Shown piece after piece: positions 53,907-63,428 of a DNA stretch of 64,000 bases. The DNA comes from Tolypothrix sp. PCC 7712 (lineage in GTDB: Bacteria > Cyanobacteriota > Cyanobacteriia > Cyanobacteriales > Nostocaceae): the NCBI RefSeq assembly GCF_025860405.1, contig NZ_CP063785.1, forward strand, positions 2,108,001 to 2,172,000, in the 5' to 3' direction. Position numbers and translations under genes: made by a program. How positions within the stretch are numbered: position 1 is the stretch's first letter; the number at the start of each line of letters is the position of its first letter. The notes under the pieces are model-generated. The model had not been told where the DNA came from, made no database searches, and worked only from the letters and a program-made list of their open reading frames with translations.

Positions 53907-53963
53907 CGTTTTTCTTGCCAAATTCTCTAACATTTATTTTTCGTAATTCTTAATAATCAATGA

Positions 53964-54022
53964 AATAATGTTGGCGACATATCAATATATTCTAGAGGGC
54001 AAGGCAGTGCCTAGCCCCTACA
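53964..54022 (+). repeat. Dispersed repeat, family A (copy 3)
   Basis: AATAATGTTGGCGACATATC is followed by GAGGGCAAGGCAGTGCC and TAGCCCCTACA, in the same order as 18308-18364. Confidence 0.7.
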
Positions 54023-54117
54023 ATTCGCATTCTTTTTTCAAATTGATGTAATTACAAAATATTGGCAACATCTAGATTGATAGGTTTGAATTACATTACT
54101 CAACTCAGCAATCTTGT

Positions 54118-54141
54118 ACAGACGTGATTAATCGCGTCTGT
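54118..54141. repeat. Dispersed palindrome, family F (copy 2)
   Basis: ACAGACGTGATT and AATCGCGTCTGT are inverted with one mismatch. Confidence 0.65.
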
Positions 54142-54160
54142 TGCAACTCATTACTCAGCA

Positions 54161-55564
54161 CTACAATGGCATAAAGTCATACCCAGTCGCAGATTTATTG
54201 CTAGGTTGAATTTTTACTAAAACTGCTGTGCCATTGCGATCGCCTGATGGTAAAAATTGGATTTTACCTGTAGCACCATTAGCAACTAGGCTGGGACTAT
54301 GCAGCGCTTTTTCTAAGCCATCGCGGGTGCTATCTTGTTGTAAACCTTTAGCGATCGCAATTGTTGCATCATAAGCTGTAGCGGTTCGCCAATTTACATT
54401 TCCGCCCCAAAGTTTCACCGCATTTTGTGGAAAAGGATTGCTTGGAATTGCTTGGGGATGCCAAGGTATAGCTAAAACTAAGCCATTTACATCGCTTTTA
54501 CCTACCTGTAGAGTTTGGAATGTATACAGCGTGGGGCTAGCAAACAATGTTAATTTACCGTTATTTGCAGCTGCTAAATCTAAAGCTTTGTTAATTCTAT
54601 CGACATGAGGCGCTAAAACTAAGCTATCTGCACCACTGCTAATGAATTGGGAAATTAAGGCGCTGGGATTAAAATCAGCTGCAGCAACATCGCAATTTAT
54701 AGGGTTAACTTTACCACCACCAGCAACTATACCTTTGATAAACTCATCCTTGAAAGATTGGGTATCAATTGATTTTGAGTCTGCACAAATAGCAATATTG
54801 TTTTTACGTGCTGTTTTAATAGTGTAATTAGCCAGGCTAGCAGCAAATGAGCCATTACTAGGAACAGTGCGAAATATATAATTACCAATACCAGAAAGAT
54901 TTTGTGCGGTGCTGCTAGGAGAAATCATTACTAATCCCCCCTCTTGGTAAATTGGTGCAGCCGCAATCGAAGCATTACTAGAGTTATGTCCCACTACAGC
55001 CAGAATGCTGGTGTCTTGGACAAATTGCTTGGCAATCTGTTGAGCTTGGTTAGCCTCATTATCATCGTTAGCGATCGCCACCTGCAAAAGTTTACCATTG
55101 ATACCACCGCTACGATTGACTTCATCTTGCGCCTGAGCTACACCCCGCAGAATTTCTTTTGCCACATCTAAATTCCCCCCGATAGGTACACTCACGGCAA
55201 TTTTCAGGGCATTAGTATTTTTTGTTTGTGAATTATTTAAATAAATTAAGCTTTCTGGATCGTTGCGATGTTTTTGCAGTGATGATTTTAACTTAGTGCT
55301 AGCAGTAGCAAAATCGCCTTTCGCAAAAGCTTGTACTCCAGCTTCTTTATCAGCACTCGTATCAGCAGCCACTAAAATTTTCTCGCCTAAACTGATTCGC
55401 TGTGATTGAGAACCTCCGTTAACTGGTTGCGAACTATTACCAGGTATTAAGGAAGTCAAACTGTTACCGGAAAATTGATTCCACACCCACAAGCCCAAAC
55501 CTAACACAGCCGTAGTACAAAGCAGAGATAAAATTAGCAGCTTAGTTTCTTTCTGAGAATTCAT
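54161..55564 (-). CDS. Periplasmic branched-chain amino-acid-type binding protein (Peripla_BP_6)
   Basis: The 467-residue protein has an N-terminal helix (TKLLILSLLCTTAVLGLGLWVWNQF) that could anchor it in the membrane, then a Ser/Gly-rich linker and a short TPR-like segment (AGVQAFAKGDFATASTKLKSSLQKH) before the ligand-binding fold. The latter begins LKIAVSVPIGGNLDVAKEILRGVAQAQDEVNRSGGINGKLLQVAIANDDN, typical of LivJ-like type I binding proteins, and contains NSSNASIAAAPIYQEGGLVMISPSSTAQNL. The ligand may be an amino acid or amide. No ABC permease is nearby, so it may act as a sensor domain or serve a distant transporter. Confidence 0.88.
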   Translation of the reverse strand: MNSQKETKLLILSLLCTTAVLGLGLWVWNQFSGNSLTSLIPGNSSQPVNGGSQSQRISLGEKILVAADTSADKEAGVQAFAKGDFATASTKLKSSLQKHRNDPESLIYLNNSQTKNTNALKIAVSVPIGGNLDVAKEILRGVAQAQDEVNRSGGINGKLLQVAIANDDNEANQAQQIAKQFVQDTSILAVVGHNSSNASIAAAPIYQEGGLVMISPSSTAQNLSGIGNYIFRTVPSNGSFAASLANYTIKTARKNNIAICADSKSIDTQSFKDEFIKGIVAGGGKVNPINCDVAAADFNPSALISQFISSGADSLVLAPHVDRINKALDLAAANNGKLTLFASPTLYTFQTLQVGKSDVNGLVLAIPWHPQAIPSNPFPQNAVKLWGGNVNWRTATAYDATIAIAKGLQQDSTRDGLEKALHSPSLVANGATGKIQFLPSGDRNGTAVLVKIQPSNKSATGYDFMPL

Positions 55565-55675
55565 AAGTTATTGATATAGATTGCCCGGTAGAGTTGGTAT
55601 TTTCTCTACTAACTACAATCAGAACGAAGAAAATAGGCAAACCCTGCAACTCAATAACAGCTTACCGCGATTGCG

Positions 55676-55880
55676 GGGGTTGGGGACTGGGGACTGGGGA
55701 TTGGGGACTAGGGATGAGGAACAAACACCAATTACCGATTACCCAATGCCCAATGCCCCATGCCCAATGCCCCATGCCCCATGCCCCATGCCCCATGCCC
55801 CATGCCCAATGCCCAATGCCCAATGCCCAATGCCCAATGCCCAATGCCCCATGCCCAATGCCCCATTCCCAATTCCCCAT
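55676..55880. repeat. STRR-type tract upstream of argB
   Basis: GGGGACT units at 55676-55712 are followed by CCCAATG/CCCCATG units at 55741-55880. A frame starting at 55594 reads argB through this tract; the repeat part is not coding. Confidence 0.9.
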
Positions 55881-55944
55881 TGTTACCAGTTCCAAAGTCT
55901 TCTACACTGACTGCATAGGTTTTAAGTCTTACAAGCTCCTCGTA

Positions 55945-56838
55945 ATGGTCAACGATACTGAGTATATTAGGCAAACTGAAGCCACTCGTGTACAGGTACT
56001 TAGCGAAGCTCTGCCTTATATTCAACAGTTCACTGGACGTACTGTTGTTGTCAAATATGGCGGTGCGGCTATGAAAGATAGCACCCTCAAAGATCAGGTA
56101 ATCCGCGATATTGTTTTCTTATCCTGCGTCGGCTTGCGCCCGATTTTAGTCCACGGTGGCGGCCCGGAAATTAACAGTTGGTTAGATAAGCTGGGAATTG
56201 AACCGCAATTTAAGAATGGTTTGCGAGTCACTGATGCGCCCACAATGGATGTTGTGGAAATGGTGTTGGTGGGTCGAGTTAATAAGGAAATTGTTGAGCT
56301 GATTAACCAAGCTGGTGGTTTGGCTGTGGGACTCTGCGGTAAGGATGGTAATCTCATCACAGCCCGCCCCCAAGGTCAAGAGGGTATCGGTTTTGTTGGG
56401 GAAGTCAGTAATGTCAATATCAAAATTTTAGAAACTCTAGCTAGTAATGGCTATATTCCAGTTGTGTCTAGTGTCGCCGCCGACGAGACAGGACAAGCTT
56501 ATAACATCAATGCGGATACCATCGCTGGAGAAATCGCAGCCGCTTTAGGTGCAGAAAAGTTGATTTTACTGACTGACACCAGAGGTATTTTAAAAGATTA
56601 CAAAGATCCTTCGACTTTGATCCCCAAAGTGGATATACCCGAAGCGAGAGATTTAATCGCCACGGGTGTAGTTAGCGGGGGGATGATTCCCAAAGTCAAT
56701 TGTTGTGTGCGATCGCTTGCTCAAGGAGTCAAGGCTGCACATATCATTGATGGACGCATTCCCCACGCTTTGCTATTGGAAATCTTTACTGATGTTGGGA
56801 TTGGAACTATGATTCTCGGTTCCCAATTTAGAGGCTGA
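55945..56838 (+). CDS. argB: Acetylglutamate kinase
   Basis: ArgB phosphorylates N-acetylglutamate, the second and regulated step of arginine synthesis; in cyanobacteria it binds PII. From ATG 55945 it has 297 residues with [43 protein letters not shown], the catalytic K, glycine-rich substrate loop, and [47 protein letters not shown] at the C-terminus. The N-terminal helix [28 protein letters not shown] is the arginine/PII-responsive extension of the hexameric type. The longer frame from 55594 is rejected because it runs through the repeat tract. A strong terminator follows. Confidence 0.97.
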   Translation: MVNDTEYIRQTEATRVQVLSEALPYIQQFTGRTVVVKYGGAAMKDSTLKDQVIRDIVFLSCVGLRPILVHGGGPEINSWLDKLGIEPQFKNGLRVTDAPTMDVVEMVLVGRVNKEIVELINQAGGLAVGLCGKDGNLITARPQGQEGIGFVGEVSNVNIKILETLASNGYIPVVSSVAADETGQAYNINADTIAGEIAAALGAEKLILLTDTRGILKDYKDPSTLIPKVDIPEARDLIATGVVSGGMIPKVNCCVRSLAQGVKAAHIIDGRIPHALLLEIFTDVGIGTMILGSQFRG

Positions 56839-56858
56839 TTAGACCTGTTTTGTCACTC

Positions 56859-56901
56859 TCAAAAAAAAATAATCTCAGATTGATTCTGAGATTATTTTTT
56901 T
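56859..56901 (+). terminator. Terminator after argB
   Basis: AATAATCTCAGA pairs over 12 bp with TCTGAGATTATT around a 5-base loop, flanked by an A run before and a T run after, so it can act on both strands. Confidence 0.88.
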
Positions 56902-57085
56902 CATCAATTTTTGAGGCTTTATTTTCTAACAGAAACTAAAATTTATAGATAAAACGTGGCAATTAAAGCCCTGTAAACTTTGGGGCAATTAGATTCCAAT
57001 ACAGTTCAGTTAAGAAAATTAATTGATAACAAAACTACAAAACTAGTTACTCAACAAAAAACCGAACAATAATTTTGGAGGGGGT

Positions 57086-57136
57086 TTGGGGGACGCAACC
57101 GTCCCCCAATCGGGGGCTTGGGGGAGAATCCCCCAA
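57086..57136. repeat. Two tandem C/G-rich hairpins
   Basis: TTGGGGGACG pairs with CGTCCCCCAA (10 bp, 57086-57109), and TTGGGGGA pairs with TCCCCCAA (8 bp, 57118-57136). Together they form a double hairpin in the 435-bp spacer after argB; the rest of that spacer shows nothing. Confidence 0.75.
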
Positions 57137-57273
57137 TTGAGCTAGCTTTTTCTACAAGTCATAAATCAATCACCAATGATCTTATCTGACCTGCATTGAA
57201 TTAGATTCTCCCCATCTGACAAAATAGGATTAGCTATTGGTTGGGCAGTTGGGCAGTTTACTCAACCATCAAA

Positions 57274-57711
57274 TTACCAAGGATAAAGAATATTGACTTG
57301 CGATCGCCTTCTGAATGGTTGATTATATCCAGGATGACGGTCAAATACTGGATTTCTGATTGTTGAGTTGCGGAAGATGGGGTTAACTACAGAGGGTGTA
57401 TTTAAACCCGGATAGATATTATTCTGACGATATTGAGGATAAGTGTAGATGGTAGTTGTGGGATAACGGTAATCAGTGCGTTGGCGATAGCGGTAATCAT
57501 TATTCCAATGCGTTCTTCCTCTCACCGGATTTACACGTATATGATTATACCTCTGATTCCCATATCCGAATGAGTCATCTAAGTGTGTTTGCCTTCCACC
57601 GTTAATAATAATCACCGACTGAGCAGCAGCAGGGGCAATAGTAGCGCTGAGTAATACCAGAGTGAGGCTTGCACCCAGCCAATTCCGTTGTAAATCTTTA
57701 ATCTTAGCCAT
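57274..57711 (-). CDS. Small secreted protein rich in Asn, Arg and Tyr
   Basis: The 145-residue protein has a signal peptide (WLGASLTLVLLSATIAPAAAQ, cleaved after AAA near residue 30). The mature part contains NNDYRYRQRTDYRYPTTTIYTYPQYRQNN and repeated NP[IV]F-type motifs (NPIFRNS, NPVFDRHP), giving a Tyr- and Arg-rich, Cys-free protein. Such proteins are found among cyanobacterial exported proteins, but no function is known to me. It faces argB with the terminator between them. Confidence 0.65.
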   Translation of the reverse strand: MAKIKDLQRNWLGASLTLVLLSATIAPAAAQSVIIINGGRQTHLDDSFGYGNQRYNHIRVNPVRGRTHWNNDYRYRQRTDYRYPTTTIYTYPQYRQNNIYPGLNTPSVVNPIFRNSTIRNPVFDRHPGYNQPFRRRSQVNILYPW

Positions 57712-58072
57712 ATTTTGCTTCCCCAGTTTGATCGACTGAAATTTTCAGTAGCTGCTGATTGTTGGTATCTGAATGATTGGTTTACTAACTTTTTATGGAT
57801 TTCTGATCAGTACTTCAGTGCTGACTAAGAAAATTATTTTTCCATCAATGTTAGTGTGCATTTTTTAACATACCTCAGTAGTGCATCTTTAGTACTGCTG
57901 CGGTGATTAAGAAATATTGAAAAAGCACAGGTAACTATTTTCATAAAAATTTTAGCTAGTCTCGTGAAATTCCACATCCATCTAAAGGTAGGGGTAGTTC
58001 ATTTGTGCTATGTACCCCGAAAACATTTCCCAATGATTGCTGACATTGGCACAATAAATTTAAGAACTACTG
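57712..58072. other. Spacer between two divergent genes
   Basis: No reading frame or repeat family was recognised. It contains a hairpin-like TCAGTACT/AGTGCTGA region near 57807 and is the likely home of both promoters. Confidence 0.4.
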
Positions 58073-58606
58073 ATGTGTGTACAGAACGTGAATGCAGAAA
58101 GTTTAGAACTTGCCAGATCTCGCTACCAAGCTGGGCGAGTTGCTTTTGAAAATGGGCAATATCGAGAAGCTGTAGAGAATCTGGAAAAAGCCAGCGCCCT
58201 CTTGTCTGGTAATTCTCGCTTTGGGGGCGAAGTGCAAATTTGGTTGGTAACCGCTTATGAAGCTGCGGGGAGAACAGAGGATGCGATCGCCCTTTGCGAA
58301 CAACTCAAACGCCATCCCTACTCAGAAACCAGTAAACAAGCCCGGCATTTACTCTACATCTTAAAAGCACCGAAGCTGAAAAGACCCAGCGAGTGGATGA
58401 CAGAAATTCCCGATTTGGGCAAATTACCCGAAAATGAATCACAAGTGCGGATATCTGTCAAGCCACGCCCAGCTACTAGCACCAAAAAACCGGAACCGGA
58501 ATTTGTTGATCTCAGCCAGGTCAATACCAAAGATAACCGCTTTATTTGGCTGGCATTAATTGTTATCGGGTTAATCTTGGGATACTTGGTTTGGCTGAAT
58601 ATTTAA
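58073..58606 (+). CDS. TPR-type protein with a C-terminal membrane anchor
   Basis: The 177-residue protein has one or two tetratricopeptide-like helical pairs (SLELARSRYQAGRVAFENGQYREAVENLEKASALL, and TAYEAAGRTEDAIALCEQL), a Pro-rich linker, and a C-terminal membrane helix FIWLALIVIGLILGYLVWLNI that would anchor it with the TPR part in the cytoplasm. It is likely a protein-interaction adaptor; I do not know its partner. The DUF3153 gene follows after 210 bp on the same strand. Confidence 0.7.
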   Translation: MCVQNVNAESLELARSRYQAGRVAFENGQYREAVENLEKASALLSGNSRFGGEVQIWLVTAYEAAGRTEDAIALCEQLKRHPYSETSKQARHLLYILKAPKLKRPSEWMTEIPDLGKLPENESQVRISVKPRPATSTKKPEPEFVDLSQVNTKDNRFIWLALIVIGLILGYLVWLNI

Positions 58607-58819
58607 TTGTCAAAAGTCCAAAGTTTAAAACTTTTGGATGTGAATTTTCCACCTATATCTTTCAGGTGGGAAAATAGCGATAGGGCTGAAAAGGATGAAG
58701 GATGAAAGTTTTTCAATATTTATGCTCTATTCATTTATCTGTGGGTTAATTTCATACTTTAGCCCTGATACTTTATCCTTCATCCTTGAACATCTGATAC
58801 TCGCGGAGACTAATTATTG

Positions 58820-59743
58820 ATGAATTCGTCATATCTAGGAAAAGTTTTCCATTGGTTAATTAAACCGTTAAGTTTTGTTATAAAAACAAGAGAATTGTTA
58901 ACAAAATTTTTTGGCTATAAATCAATTAACTCCATCTTTTCTTTCTCCCAAAAAAGCAGCAACGCCAAAACATCAAAACCGATTTTATGGGTAGTCATCT
59001 TAGCATCATTACTGTTAACTGGTTGTGTGCAGTATGACGTAGGCGTAAACTTTAGCAACTCCAATCATGGGGAATTAGTGCAGCATATTAAATTAGGAGA
59101 AAAGCTTACCAGTTTTAGTGGCGACTATGTTTATGAATGGTTAAACAGTATAGAACGTCGCGCCCGCAAACTGGAAGGGAAAGCAAAGCGAATTTCTCCA
59201 GAAGAAGTGATTGTGACGATTCCTTTCACTAATGGGCAAGAATTACAAGCAAAATTTAATGAGTTTTTTAGCTCCCACATCAATCAAAACACTGAGCCTG
59301 TAGCCGCTGAATCTGACTCAGAACTACCAAAAGTTGAATCTAACTTACTCATAGAGGAGAACAATTTTTTACTATTGGTACGCGATCGCGTAATTTATGA
59401 TTTAGATTTGCGATCGCTCTCGCTAATTGCTAGTGATGGTAATGTTTTAGCCAACGCAGGTTCAATTCTCGATTTGAATTTTAGTTTGAAAACCCCATTG
59501 GGAGCGCAAAACATCCCCATTGGTGAAAATCCCATTGAGCCAGAAAAGATTAACAATCAACTAGTGTGGAAGCTAAGAACTGGGGAACTCAACCACATAG
59601 AAGTAGTTTTTTGGCTTCCTAGTCCCCTTGGTATTGGTGCATTGCTAATTGCTTTGTTTGTCTGGGGTGGAATCTATCTCAGATATACATTTATGCCCGA
59701 TCCCAGATTGCAGTTTGCGCCAAAACCAGCAGTATCAGAATAG
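58820..59743 (+). CDS. DUF3153-type lipoprotein
   Basis: The 307-residue protein (ATG 58820; TTG at 58817 is in frame) carries a basic N-terminus, a hydrophobic segment ending LLLTGCVQYDVGV, which is a lipobox with Cys as the modified residue, and a C-terminal membrane helix (LGIGALLIALFVWGGIYLRYTF). The middle, starting NFSNSNHGELVQHIKLGEKL, matches what I know as DUF3153, a cyanobacterial family of unknown role. The location of the second membrane helix suggests that most of the protein lies outside the cytoplasm. It lies after the TPR gene on the same strand. Confidence 0.82.
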   Translation: MNSSYLGKVFHWLIKPLSFVIKTRELLTKFFGYKSINSIFSFSQKSSNAKTSKPILWVVILASLLLTGCVQYDVGVNFSNSNHGELVQHIKLGEKLTSFSGDYVYEWLNSIERRARKLEGKAKRISPEEVIVTIPFTNGQELQAKFNEFFSSHINQNTEPVAAESDSELPKVESNLLIEENNFLLLVRDRVIYDLDLRSLSLIASDGNVLANAGSILDLNFSLKTPLGAQNIPIGENPIEPEKINNQLVWKLRTGELNHIEVVFWLPSPLGIGALLIALFVWGGIYLRYTFMPDPRLQFAPKPAVSE

Positions 59744-59782
59744 TGCTGAGTGCTGAGTGCTGAGTTCTGAGTGCTGAGTCTC
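59740..59782. repeat. GTGCTGA short tandem repeat
   Basis: GTGCTGA is repeated about five times with one TTCTGA variant, directly after the DUF3153 stop. No coding role. Confidence 0.75.
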
Positions 59783-59842
59783 CAGCGTTAGAGGCGACTA
59801 GCTTTACTAAGTCCAAGCGAGTTTTTAACTCTGAACTCTTGT

Positions 59843-59864
59843 ACAGACGCGATTAATCGCGTCT
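59843..59864. repeat. Dispersed palindrome, family F (copy 3)
   Basis: AGACGCGATTAATCGCGTCT is a perfect 20-bp palindrome, matching the copies at 27036-27059 and 54118-54141. Confidence 0.7.
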
Positions 59865-59898
59865 CTCAGAGCACTTAGCACTTTCAACTCAGCACTTA

Positions 59899-60543
59899 TT
59901 AAGGAGATAAACGCTCAATTTTCCAATCGCCATTATCTATACGAGTATAAAGCAAGCGATCGTGTAGGCGACTAGGACGACCTTGCCAAAACTCAATTTC
60001 TGTGGGAATGACACGCAAGCCTCCCCAATTCACAGGCCGAGGAATCTCCTGAGTTTCATATTTGTCCTGCAATTCTTGCAAGCGCTGCTCTAAAACTTCT
60101 CGGCTTTCTATCACCTCGCTTTGATTAGAAGCCCATGCACCCAAGCGACTATTTTCAGGACGGCTGTAAAAATATTGATCGGATTCCGCCTCCGAAACTT
60201 GCTCAACCTGTCCTGTTATGCGAACTTGGCGTTCTAATTCCGCCCACCAAAACACTAATGCAGCTTGAGGGTTTTCTGCTAGTTCTTGACCTTTACGGCT
60301 GTTATAGTTGGTAAAGAAGACAAAGCCTCGCTCATCAAAATTTTTCAGTAGTACCATTCTGGCCGAAGGTTTACCATCTGGCATGGCTGTAGCCAAAGTC
60401 ATGGCATTAGGTTCGGGGAGTTGGGCTGCTAGTGCCTGATCGAACCATTGTCTAAATTGTATAAAAGGATTAGGATGAACCTCAGTTTCGCTCAAATCTT
60501 GTAAAGTATAGTCTTTGCGAAGGTCAGCTATGGTTTGATTCAT
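59899..60543 (-). CDS. pdxH: Pyridoxamine 5'-phosphate oxidase
   Basis: PdxH oxidises pyridoxamine or pyridoxine 5'-phosphate to pyridoxal 5'-phosphate with FMN. The 214-residue protein has the family signature in order: [98 protein letters not shown] and the C-terminal [18 protein letters not shown]. All FMN and substrate-binding arginines appear intact. ATG 60543 is the start. It is divergent from the transporter gene, 225 bp apart. Confidence 0.96.
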   Translation of the reverse strand: MNQTIADLRKDYTLQDLSETEVHPNPFIQFRQWFDQALAAQLPEPNAMTLATAMPDGKPSARMVLLKNFDERGFVFFTNYNSRKGQELAENPQAALVFWWAELERQVRITGQVEQVSEAESDQYFYSRPENSRLGAWASNQSEVIESREVLEQRLQELQDKYETQEIPRPVNWGGLRVIPTEIEFWQGRPSRLHDRLLYTRIDNGDWKIERLSP

Positions 60544-60768
60544 GGTGATGTTCTCCCCTGGTATTTAGATCAGCTTTGTAGATATCTTTATTCAAAATAT
60601 CTTTTATAGTCAGCACCAACACCTATTGAGCAATTTTTTTCGAGAAATCGGGAAAAAATATTGCATCTGATACCAAATTGGGATAAATAATATTGTCTGA
60701 GCTTGCCAGAGAAGCTTTTTGGTAAAGACTTTCAATCTAAAATCCAAAATTCAAAATCCAAAATTGAT

Positions 60769-61875
60769 ATGATCCGCCGTTCAGCCTCCCTTCAAAGTTT
60801 ATTAATTTATGGTCTGAGCGGCCCGATTATCGCTCTTAATGTGTGGTTATTGTCGGTAGTATTTCACTATTTCCAGCATCCCATCACTATCCTCAGTTCT
60901 GCGGCAATTCTGGCTTTTTTATTAAATTATCCGGTACAGTTCTTTAAACGCGCGCGCATCACCCACACACAGGCGGTGATTATTGTTTTGCTGGTCACCT
61001 TTACATTAGTAGTGATTTTGGGTGTCACATTAGTACCCATGCTACTTGACCAAACAATTCAACTTTTAAATAAAATTCCTGATTGGTTAACTAGCAGTCA
61101 AAGAAATCTCGAACATGTTGAAGCTTTAGCAAAACAACGGCGGTTACCCATAAATCTGCAAATAGTGGCTAATCAAATTAATGCTAACATCCAAAATTTG
61201 GTGCAGCAGTTAGCTTCGGGTGCGGTGGGATTTGCCGGCACACTGCTCTCAGGAATACTCAATGTTGTACTCGTGGTCGTGCTAGCGTTTTATATGCTGA
61301 TATATGGCGATCGCGTCTGGGCTGGTTTGGTCAGTCTGTTACCATCTAATATTAGAATTCCTTTAACAACATCCTTAAGATTAAACTTTCAGAACTTCTT
61401 TCTCAGTCAGTTGTTGTTAGGGCTATTTATGGTAGTGACTCTAACACCAATTTTTTTAGTTCTGAGGGTACCATTCGCCTTACTGTTTGCCATAGTTATT
61501 GGCATAGGCGAACTCATCCCCTTTGTGGGTGCAACTCTTGGCATTGGTTTAGTCACAATCCTAGTACTGCTCCAAAATTGGTGGTTAGCAGTGCAAGTTG
61601 CTTTATCGGCGATTCTCTTGCAGCAGGTTAAAGATAACTTATTAGCGCCTAAATTACTGGGTGACTTTATTGGACTAAATCCCATCTGGATTTTTGTAGC
61701 AATCTTAATGGGTTTTGAAATAGCAGGTTTACTAGGAACACTCGTTGCTGTTCCTATTGCTGGCACTATTAAAGGCACATTTGATGCTCTAAAAAGTGGT
61801 GAATCTGCTAACTTCGTATCACATTTTTCTATTAATAATTACACATCTGACTTTGATGAAGAAAGTAAAAGTTAG
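60769..61875 (+). CDS. AI-2E family transporter (YdbO/PerM-like)
   Basis: The 368-residue membrane protein has about eight helices and a periplasmic loop (LDQTIQLLNKIPDWLTSSQRNLEHVEALAKQRRLPINLQIVANQINANI). The segment ALLFAIVIGIGELIPFVGATLGI is the family signature; LGDFIGLNPIWIFVAILMGFEIAGLLGTLVAVPIAGTI ends the domain. Members were named for autoinducer-2 export, but many have other or unknown roles. ATG 60769 is preferred; the frame from 60703 runs through an AATCCAAAATTCAAAATC repeat. Confidence 0.88.
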   Translation: MIRRSASLQSLLIYGLSGPIIALNVWLLSVVFHYFQHPITILSSAAILAFLLNYPVQFFKRARITHTQAVIIVLLVTFTLVVILGVTLVPMLLDQTIQLLNKIPDWLTSSQRNLEHVEALAKQRRLPINLQIVANQINANIQNLVQQLASGAVGFAGTLLSGILNVVLVVVLAFYMLIYGDRVWAGLVSLLPSNIRIPLTTSLRLNFQNFFLSQLLLGLFMVVTLTPIFLVLRVPFALLFAIVIGIGELIPFVGATLGIGLVTILVLLQNWWLAVQVALSAILLQQVKDNLLAPKLLGDFIGLNPIWIFVAILMGFEIAGLLGTLVAVPIAGTIKGTFDALKSGESANFVSHFSINNYTSDFDEESKS

Positions 61876-61877
61876 AA

Positions 61878-61931
61878 ATGGGTAATGGGTAATGGGTAAT
61901 GGGTAATGGGTAATGAGTAATGAGTAATGAG
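61878..61931. repeat. TAATGGG/TAATGAG short tandem repeat
   Basis: GGGTAAT is repeated about five times and then turns into GAGTAAT. It lies directly after the AI-2E family gene. Confidence 0.8.
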
Positions 61932-62371
61932 GAAACTTTCGACTGTGGAAACTATCGAAGAGATAAAATTTCAAATTATTTTAAAACGAAAAAAGCGCCA
62001 TATTTACTGAAAAAACCCAAACGATAAAGTATTTTAAATTACGTTATTTACTTATTTCAAAGTGTAAAAACCTCATGTTATACTTCATCGATTATGGTGA
62101 GAATTATACTATTTGACTTTCCGGGTGCAATAAATGTATTATCCAAAATTCTGCAAAACTAAACTTGCACAATCTAAAGTTAGCATTCACAATGAGAATA
62201 AAAGTAATTGCCTGCTAGTTATTAAGTATCATTTATTACAAAATATTCTAATCGAATGAGATAGATAAGACCTGTGCTAATTTTTATCTACGATACTAGC
62301 AAGTAATTCTTGCCCAATAAATCCAGTGTTAAAGTTAGGCACTTTTTAACTTAATTACTCAAAATTAATTA
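61932..62371. other. AT-rich spacer before scpA
   Basis: Nothing coding or repetitive was recognised in this 440-bp stretch; it probably carries the scpA promoter. Confidence 0.4.
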
Positions 62372-63202
62372 ATGGATGCGTCCGAGCTATTAGAAACAAT
62401 TACACTTCTGATCAAGCAAGCTGAACAAGGAGAAATTGATCCTTGGGATGTTCAGGTAATTGAGGTAATTGACCGTTATTTAGAACTAATGGCACCGCAG
62501 GCCACAGCTAGAGGCTATGAAGCCGATTTATCTCAATCTGGACAAGCTTTTTTATCAGCATCAATGTTGGTGTTATTCAAAGCCAACACCTTGATGCAAT
62601 TGCAATCAGCCGCAGATGAACAAGAACTGATACTTGATGACGCGCTGCTAGAAACCGAAAATGGGCTATTACACCCAGTTAATCGCCTGCCTTTAGAGCA
62701 TCACTTGCGTCGTCGTCCAGCTGCAATGCCTCCGCCTAAACGTCGGGTAACTCTGCAAGAGTTAATTGACCAATTGCAGATCATGGCGAACCAGCTCAAA
62801 CTTGTCCAAAAAACAAATAAACCAGTCCGTCCTCGCCGTCAGCCGACTGTGCAAAGTATGCGAGCCGCGCTAGAACTGGCACACCAAGAAAATTTGACGG
62901 AAGTAGCTGGAGAACTAGAGCAAGTATTACAGCTGTCGGCACAAAAATTACATTTGGAACAAAATTATTTGAATTTGGAACAGCTTGTGGAGTTATGGGT
63001 CGAGAGTAAACAGCCATACCAAAATGGCTCTGCTCATACATCACCACATAGCCACTTAGTTAGCGTATTCTGGGCACTGCTACTGCTATCAGCTCAATCC
63101 AAAGTAGAGCTATTGCAAGAGGAGTTTTACCAAGAAATTAAAATTCGTTTACTAATAGATTCCGCGAACACTCACAAACCCGTGGAGCAGCCTATGAACT
63201 GA
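62372..63202 (+). CDS. scpA: Segregation and condensation protein A
   Basis: ScpA is the kleisin subunit of the bacterial SMC condensin. The 276-residue protein starts with the N-terminal domain TLLIKQAEQGEIDPWDVQVIEVIDRYLELMA, continues with SGQAFLSASMLVLFKANTLMQL, an acidic linker (EQELILDDALLETENGLLHP), the RLPLEHHLRRRPAAMPPPKRRVTLQELIDQLQIM helix, and the winged C-terminal region (FWALLLLSAQSKVELLQEEFYQEIKIRL). ATG 62372. Neither smc nor scpB is in the window. Confidence 0.93.
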   Translation: MDASELLETITLLIKQAEQGEIDPWDVQVIEVIDRYLELMAPQATARGYEADLSQSGQAFLSASMLVLFKANTLMQLQSAADEQELILDDALLETENGLLHPVNRLPLEHHLRRRPAAMPPPKRRVTLQELIDQLQIMANQLKLVQKTNKPVRPRRQPTVQSMRAALELAHQENLTEVAGELEQVLQLSAQKLHLEQNYLNLEQLVELWVESKQPYQNGSAHTSPHSHLVSVFWALLLLSAQSKVELLQEEFYQEIKIRLLIDSANTHKPVEQPMN

Positions 63203-63428
63203 GCAATATCTATCTACTTATTTAGATAATTTATAGACTACGGTGCCATCAAACCCAAAGTCTAGGTAAATTTAAAAAGTAAGCCATTGCTCGTTAAATG
63301 ACGATGTCGATAGATGCAAAAATCAGCAAATTCCCCTAATCTGTGCTATCAGGGATGAATAAAAACAATAAACCAATGAAGTATAACTTGTTGAAAGTAA
63401 ACTGGCTTGTGGTTGAGGAATAATCTTT

